Shown here: piece by piece, positions 58,418 through 64,000 of the stretch
Position numbering within the stretch: the stretch's first letter is position 1
Layout of the letters: each line of letters starts with the position of its first letter
DNA from: Thamnidium elegans
Taxonomy: Eukaryota > Mucoromycota > Mucoromycetes > Mucorales > Mucoraceae
Length of the DNA stretch: 64,000 nt
Assembly (NCBI GenBank): GCA_025201345.1
Contig: JAIXMG010000009.1
Location: 558,001-622,000, forward strand
Reading direction: 5' to 3'
Made by a program: the position numbers and the translations under genes
The notes under the pieces: generated by a model
Told to the model about the DNA's origin: nothing
Database searches by the model: none
Seen by the model: only the letters and a program-made list of their open reading frames with translations

Positions 58418-59802
58418 AGGTGTATAGACCCTTTCGCTGAAAAATTAACAGTGGGTATTTCGCACCTATTGATTGGGCTCTTGCGGATGTTTTATGCGCG
58501 ACTATATAAAGCTAAACTAGATCCTGTGTCACTTTATTTAAAAATATGCCAAGAAAAAGAAAGGTTTACCACTGCTATTATTTATTTATTTTTGCATTAA
58601 TGAAAATGCCACTGTACATGATTTAATTGTAAATAGCACCAGATAAAACTGGGCTCTATTATTATTATTATTATTTTAAGAGAGAACAGAAAAGTAGCAC
58701 AAATAGCCAAACTTTGATATATTTCGTACAACTTTATCGACCATGTAAACCTTGGGCATTTAAGATATCCTATGTTTCTCTAGCCACCTTTTTCCGAGAT
58801 CACGGATAATATTTCCGGTTTGTTGTTTGTTGCTTGGAACCCTCTCCATTGTATTATTCATAAATCACACAGACACATTCTCCGCTACAAATAAATTTAT
58901 GATTTGTTGTTAAGCAGAAACTAATATTGTATTTCGGTTACCAATTCTTTCTATCCAAGGACTTGTGAAAGTGAAGCATCCTTCATGTGCTTTAATGATA
59001 TACCCACTACAGAAGGCTTTTTTCTCTCTCTCTATTTCAAGCCAGTAGGCCGCTACAACAAAAAATTCATCTAAATGCGTACTATCCGTGTAACAAACTT
59101 TATTTTATTTTTGAATGACTCATCAAAAAAAAAAAAAAAAAAAAATAGAATAACTGAAAAAGAAGTATAATCGTTAAACACTGTACCCGCGAAAAAAAAA
59201 AAGAAAAAAAAAATATTAAAAAATAGCATAACCCGAATACTCCTATGAATAACTGGGGGAAGATGCCGCCTAAGATAACCGTTGGCAACACAGATGAAGG
59301 CCCAGATAAGGAACATTGCACTAAAAAGAAGTGCCTAGAATTTATAGCTTTTTCTTCTTTCTGCTGTCTGGCCACTAGGCTACTTTGATCTTCGCCAAAT
59401 AAATTTTTTTTTAGTGCAGTATAAGTTCGTACGTAAAAAAAAAAAAAAAAGAAAAGTCGATTAGTTTACATCGAATAATATCAATATTCAGGAATAGCCA
59501 ATGGAATGGTGTACAATGCATGTTTCAATTAGCAGTGTGTATATTATGCTAAAAAAAAAAAAAAAAAATTGTTCTAGTTTATATATATTGTAAAAAAAGA
59601 CAAGAAGAGGGTGGAAATTTATTAAAAGAGTAGAGTAGTAGTATATTAATTATAGGATGAAATATAAAAAGATGAGCGTAGAGAAATGTTATAAGAAATT
59701 ATTAGCTTGTGTGTGTGCATGTGTGCGTGTGTGTGTGTGTGGTTTGCGGTTTTAAAAAAAATGGGGGGTATCTATATATTTATGCGCCTTTTTATGTTAT
59801 TT
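58090..59802. other. tail-to-tail region between bHLH and CAP-Gly genes
   Basis: About 1.7 kb. Open stretches at 58411-58600 (+, with LTVGISHLLIGLLRMFYARL) and 59225-59375 (-, hydrophobic, overlapping two frames) look partly coding but have no family, start context or splice support. GT microsatellite at 59707-59741; several A-runs of 15-30. Confidence 0.35.
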
Positions 59803-60797
59803 TTATTCGTGTACGGCTTCAAGATCTCGTTTAGCACAATATATACCACGATTAACATCAGTATGAAAGTATCTTTTACCGTTTCTTGTACCATCACAGT
59901 TACCAACTATTAAGAGTTAAAATAAAGTTAATACTGATCTAAAAAAAAAAAAACGTCATATTATTTACCTCCGTGATCGAGTTCAACACCAACATATTCT
60001 TCATTTTCAGGTTCAACATTGCCGATAAATCTTACGTAACCAAAAGTAGGTAAAGGTCTTAACTTGAGCTTTACTCTTGATCCAACCGTGATAGGTAAAG
60101 GTATATGTTTCGTTTCTTCATCATCTCTATCACTAAACAGATGACGCCAGCCAATTCTCTTGTTTTTATTATTGCTATTGTTATTAGGTAAAGGATGTCT
60201 CATAATATTTGCGGTTAAACCTTCTTCTGGTAATGATCGTACAGGCCTAGCTCTAGGATACTGCAATCGAGGGTTGGTTGGAGATCTAGAACGTGGCGGT
60301 GTGACAGGCAATTCGAATTTGATCTTTGTCGGACGAGGAGCAGACATGGTCTCTTGCTGTTGAGCTTGTTCCAATTGATCTTGTTCTCTTTTTGCCTGGG
60401 CCTCAATTCGAGCTTGTGTTTCCATTGATAGCAATAAGTCTAGGTTTCCGGTATCGATCATACTAAGTCGACTTGTCAAGTTGTTATCAGGTGTATCATA
60501 CAAGTTTTTCTTGTTGGGTTCGGTCTGACTTTTGCCAAAGATGGGTCTTTCTTTGCTAGGACTTATATCGAATTCATCATTACTGCTACTTTCGGAGCTA
60601 ATGGTATCGTAATCATCGCTTGCAGTACTACCAGTAACATTATTGACGCTTGGTACTAAAGGTGGTGGTTGTGTAGGCTGCTCGGATGCCAAAGAATAAG
60701 ATTTGTTTATATCATAATTTGATGAGGTTGTTTTTTCAGTACATCTTTCTTTATTAATTCCGAGTCTCTTTGATAATCTTTTAGCTTTTCTAAACAT
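59803..60797 (-). CDS. CAP-Gly domain protein
   Basis: Spliced model: complement(59803..59906, 59969..60797), 310 aa. The first ~230 residues are disordered, with Ser/Asp-rich DYDTISSESSSNDEFDISPS, a helix MIDTGNLDLLLSMETQARIE and Pro/Arg-rich TPPRSRSPTNPRLQYPRARP. The CAP-Gly domain fills the C-terminus: VGSRVKLKLRPLPTFGYVRF, GNVEPENEEYVGVELDHG, then from the second exon GNCDGTRNGKRYFHTDVNRG and IYCAKRDLEAVHE. CAP-Gly domains bind EEY/F tails of alpha-tubulin and EB1. Here the diagnostic GKNDG reads GNCDG. A plus-end tracking or tubulin-chaperone role is likely; with one terminal CAP-Gly and a disordered head it is neither a full CLIP-170 nor p150Glued. Confidence 0.87.
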
Positions 60798-61497
60798 GTA
60801 TAAAAAATAATTTGGGTTATAAATGTATAAAAAAAGAAAAAAGAAAGAAAAAAAAAAAAAAAAAAAAAGATTTTTTTTTGGGCTTTAATAAACAATTGGT
60901 GGCTGGGCATTTTTTTTTTTTTACTGTAAATATGTGAAACCCAAGTGCTTCTTTTATTTGATTCTGTGACTGAAATGGACGGGATGTTGATTTATATGAT
61001 GGTTACACCTAACTATTTTAAAGGTTCCAGGTAAAAAATCCATTCCTTCTCCCCCCGTCTTTTTTTTTTTTTTGGAAAAAACCCCCCAACTCTGATTGTG
61101 AGGAATTGATATAAACGGATCCTTTTTTTTTTCGCTCAAATTCTTCACAATTACAAGCATTGATATAATGCTTTGTACATGTGTTGGCTAATAACTTTAT
61201 GGAGAAGCTTTTTTAAAAGCACAGTTGTCAGCTCATTCTTCAAAGAAGAACACAATTTTTATGTTAGTGGTGTCCTATCCGATAGCTCGGGATATATAAC
61301 CCCACGCACGTCCCGAAAATGTGAATGAGAGGTTGAAGTAGTGGGAAACCAAGCATGATTTTCATGTATAAATAACCGGGTAATGTGCAATAAAAGGAAA
61401 TTAAATAATACAAGCTTTTTTTTTTTCGTTTTAATACTGGTTCCTGGGTAGTGCACCGTGAGTATATATATACTCTTTTTGTCTACTATCTGCTAGA
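60798..61497. other. intergenic upstream of CAP-Gly gene
   Basis: CAP-Gly promoter with poly-A/poly-T blocks; no coding feature. A TATA-like AGTATATATATACTC sits at 61460-61474 before the small candidate gene. Confidence 0.4.
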
Positions 61498-61725
61498 ATG
61501 ATTTTAAATACAGCTCTTTCTCTGCGGCGAATAATTCCTAAAGTTCAATGGAATAAAGGAAATAGAAACATGACGCACTCGTATTTTAAACTACGGCTAC
61601 TGCGGTAAAGCGGTGAAAAAAGGTTAGCGTATATGCCTCAACGACGCCACTTTTGATCAAAAAAAAAAAGTATACAAGTTCCATTTACTTCTATTCCAAA
61701 AAGAGTAAAAATAACGTGGAGATAA
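61498..61725 (+). CDS. candidate 53-aa two-exon small gene
   Basis: Possible spliced model: 61498..61604, 61671..61725, joined in phase 2 across a GTAAAG...AAAAAG intron of 66 nt. It encodes ILNTALSLRRIIPKVQWNKG, a mitochondrial-presequence-like start, then MTHSYFKLRLLR, and from exon 2 IQVPFTSIPKRVKITWR and a stop. A TATA-like element lies 25-40 bp upstream. The protein is very basic (Lys/Arg, almost no acid). No family recognised. The AG acceptor after an A-run is weak, although such acceptors are used elsewhere in this window (bHLH gene). Confidence 0.3.
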
Positions 61726-62275
61726 ATAAATAAACCTGTCAAAATACCCCGACTGCTTCCGTACAAAAAAAAAAAACTGTAAACTGTTTAAACTTTTAAA
61801 AAAAAAATGAGTCAAATTATTTGCTGACTGATGGATTCATAATAATATTACCAATCACTAGTATCTTAACCGAATACTATCCAATCATGAAAATAAAATT
61901 TTAAATGCTTTAACTATTCTCCCACATAAAAAAAAAAAAAAAAAGGAAGGTAATACAAACCAATATCGTACAAGTACCAATAAAGCCAGTAATAAGAACA
62001 TTGACCCAAACAGTGTTGGCAGGAGACTTGGTCTAGGGGATTTAAAGTATACCAAACTGTGTATCTCCCTTCAATAACAAGCCCTTTCTCTCTGAAAATA
62101 GGATACCTAAAAAAAAGCCTTTGAATTTTTACTATTTAAACGAAGTATGCGCAATTTAAGTGTTGAATAAATTTATTGTACATAAAGGCACAGTGAGCAA
62201 CTGATGAGCTTTTTTTTCATATTTAAAGGAGCGCGTCTCCCTTTTCATTAATGCGTCTCTCTTTCACCTATTACA
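61726..62275. other. intergenic upstream of wax-synthase-like gene
   Basis: Minus-strand sequence around 61955-62035 reads SPANTVWVNVLITGFIGTCT, a hydrophobic coding-like run after a CCCCTAG acceptor-like site, without any clear partner exon. Otherwise poly-A blocks and the promoter of the next gene. Confidence 0.35.
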
Positions 62276-62943
62276 ATGTATTACGTTGATCATACAAAAC
62301 CACCATTTATAGACATATCTTTACCACCAGCTATTACTTTACCTGTTACACTACTCGTTTCACTCTATGCTGGTGTACTAGGATTGGACTTTTATTTGCT
62401 TCGCCACGAACGTTTGTTCCGTAAGGTCATCTCTCCAACTCAATTGCGAATTGCAATGGCGATTGTGCATGCAGTTATTCCGTTGGTGTTTGTATGTAAC
62501 CGACCGCCTTTTAATGTTTTCTTTGCCGGTGCACCATGGCTTTTAGCTACTTACACAGCTGCGATACCAACAGAGAACCTTACGATGGAAAAATGGGTAC
62601 GTACTTTAATGCAAGTAACGATAGTACAAAGACCAGAGGGTGTGGATGATCGAAAAATACGGTATAAAGGTATCGCAAAGATATCTTTGGCTATCTTTAA
62701 ACTAGTGTTTATGCATCTCTTTGTCGATTCTCTTTTACCTAGACATATTGAATATGTATTGGAGTATAGTTGGATACATCCTGTGGGCATTTTTTATACA
62801 TTTTTATTTGGACTTAAGGCCTACTGTTTATTAGGGGTAATCGATTTATTGATGGGGGTTGAACAGACTTTGTTTGCATGGAATATGATTGATCTTTTTA
62901 GCTCTCCTATTATCGCATCAAGTCCACGAGATTTCTGGAGGTA

Positions 62944-62987
<44 letters not shown>

Positions 62988-63579
62988 GCGTTTATATAAT
63001 GGACAACTTTATACTAATATATATATATATATCTGTTCTGTATATTTTAGTCGAAGATGGAATAAAGTAGTTCGTAACCTTTTACATAGCCAAATATTTA
63101 AATCTACAAAGGAGCCTGGCCCTGAAAATAAACCAGCACAAAAGATGAAGGAAACGTCTAATAATAGAAGAGTAACTCGAAGTCTTGCAGCGGCCAGCAA
63201 AGCAGTAGCAGAGACTAAAAATGTCATTCATGATGTAACTGTTACACATGTACACCCTAAAAGATCGTCTTCATTTTGGACCACTGCGTCAGGTCGAGGA
63301 CTTTTAGCATTTATAGTTAGCGGTACATTCCACGAAGTGATTATTATGAGTGTATGTAGAAAAATTACGTTGGAAAACTTTGTATTCTTTATGCTTCAAG
63401 GGTTAGCTGTTATGATGGAGGTAAAGTTACGTCAAGGTGCTTGGAAACAAGAGCCTATAGGCATGACCAGAGTATGGTGTATAGGTGCGCAATTGTTATT
63501 TATGTCTATTACTGGAAGATTGTTTATAGCTCCATTTCTTAGATGTCAATCATTTTTAGAAAGTGCAAGATTTTTTTAA
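62276..63579 (+). CDS. wax synthase-like MBOAT acyltransferase
   Basis: ER membrane acyltransferase of the wax-synthase domain type, thought to acylate fatty alcohols, sterols or other lipid alcohols. Spliced model: 62276..62940, 63051..63579, 397 aa. Multiple spans: AITLPVTLLVSLYAGVLGLD, IAMAIVHAVIPLVFVCNR, IHPVGIFYTFLFGLKAYCLL. The family block NMIDLFSSPIIASSPRDFWS followed by RRWNKVVRNLLHSQIF is the wax-synthase signature, split by the intron. The active-site His is in FIVSGTFHEVII. Between these lies an unusual basic insertion of about 60 residues (PAQKMKETSNNRRVTRSLAA ... HPKRSSSFW). Final spans near the C-terminus. Substrate not inferable. Confidence 0.88.
62943..62987 (+). repeat. AAT/ATA trinucleotide microsatellite at an intron donor
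   Basis: About 15 ATA units starting immediately after the GTA of the donor in the wax-synthase-like gene. Confidence 0.9.
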
Positions 63580-63616
63580 AAAAAATAAAATTTATTATTA
63601 TTATATAGAAAAATAT

Positions 63617-64000
63617 TTAATCCAAACGAGCATGGAAAGCATAAACTGTCTTTTGAGTATATACATCTTCCTTTTGAAGTAAAACAGAGCTACGCCAGTC
63701 AGGCTTGTTAGGTGCATCGGGGTTACGAGAAGCTTCAAGACAGAAACCAGATCCACTACCCAACTTCACTTCACCTTGTGCTTTCTTAGCAACTAACGAG
63801 TCAGATATCCAACCGCCAGTATAGAATTGGAAGGCAGGTTCAGTGGTAGAGAAATCTAATTCAATACCGGTCTCGGGAGCGTAGACAGTAGCAGCGTGAC
63901 GAAGAGGAAGGCTAGCAGTGTCTGTCTTGTATTCGTTATGGAGTACGTAAGGATGATCGTACCCACGGGTATTTTGAAGATATTCAAGACGAGCGCCGAT
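63617..64000 (-). CDS. aldose 1-epimerase (galactose mutarotase), 3' part only
   Basis: Interconverts alpha and beta anomers of galactose/glucose. The window holds the last 127 codons, uninterrupted, running off the right edge: IGARLEYLQNTRGYDHPYVL, LPLRHAATVYAPETGIELDF, STTEPAFQFYTGGWISDSLV, SGFCLEASRNPDAPNKPDWR and the end KTVYAFHARLD. The Glu in FCLEASRNPDAPN is the expected catalytic base (E in G.c.E.q..PDa.N), and TTEPAFQFYTG is a family block. No intron in this part. It is tail-to-tail with the wax-synthase-like gene (37 bp between stops). Confidence 0.92.
   Translation of the reverse strand: MGARLEYLQNTRGYDHPYVLHNEYKTDTASLPLRHAATVYAPETGIELDFSTTEPAFQFYTGGWISDSLVAKKAQGEVKLGSGSGFCLEASRNPDAPNKPDWRSSVLLQKEDVYTQKTVYAFHARLD

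Noticed and set aside
59100..59375. Minus-strand hydrophobic frames (SGPSSVLPTVILGGIFPQLF and an overlapping alternative)
   Set aside because: Two overlapping frames look equally hydrophobic, the region is poly-A rich and no splice partners or family match were seen.
1..64000. CRISPR arrays, bacterial operons, riboswitches
   Set aside because: Introns, poly-A signals and gene content show eukaryotic nuclear DNA; no direct-repeat arrays with unique spacers were seen.

Overview
The window is eukaryotic nuclear DNA from a filamentous fungus, most likely a mucoralean (Mucoromycota, Mucor/Rhizopus-type). Evidence: very AT-rich DNA full of poly-A/poly-T tracts, dense genes with many short introns (about 50-115 nt, GTAAGT-type donors, TAG/CAG acceptors), the standard genetic code, and a gene set with a class IV chitin synthase, a plasma-membrane H+-ATPase, a GH17 wall glucanase, a carotenoid cleavage oxygenase, a perilipin-like protein and a Fanzor/TnpB-like transposon relic. 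Gene models below were assembled by hand from splice sites; almost all spliced lengths are exact codon multiples.

Layout. 1-12.3 kb: 5' part of a phosphoglucomutase/phosphopentomutase (-), RCE1 CAAX protease (+), an orphan (-), a rhomboid protease (-), a carotenoid oxygenase-family protein lacking two expected iron ligands (-), a large disordered repeat protein (+) and a hidden two-exon micro-gene (-). 12.3-18.4 kb: gene-poor, with one GH17 glucanase and a decayed Fanzor-like element. 18.4-25.1 kb: compact housekeeping block: SPC25 (-), ribosomal eL18 (+), SET/NAP-family histone chaperone (-), TOM70 (-), VPS55 (+). 25.1-27.7 kb is an apparently gene-free stretch before the chitin synthase (+). 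32-43 kb: YEATS protein, H+-ATPase, perilipin-like protein, ATP synthase gamma, all +. 45-51.5 kb: tight + strand cluster: F-box protein, DUF4436 membrane protein, DUF4442 hotdog protein, Cys-cluster orphan, cytochrome b5-domain protein. 52-64 kb: MTC1 (-), gamma-tubulin complex GCP4 (-), bHLH factor (+), CAP-Gly protein (-), a possible small gene (+), wax-synthase-like acyltransferase (+), and the 3' end of an aldose 1-epimerase (-).

The genes do not form one pathway. Themes recur: cell wall (CHS, GH17), lipid droplets and neutral lipid (perilipin, wax synthase), mitochondria (TOM70, ATP3), microtubules and mitosis (SPC25, GCP4, CAP-Gly) and membrane traffic/proteolysis (VPS55, RCE1, rhomboid).

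The most notable observation is in VPS55: the reading frame is only restored if a single nucleotide (24244), flanked by a good acceptor and a good donor, is spliced in as a one-base exon. Others are the apparent pseudoenzyme in the carotenoid oxygenase family, the CxxCxxCxxC cassette carried by a frame-neutral 42-nt exon, two unannotated-type micro-genes, and several broken coding relics in the gene-poor stretches.
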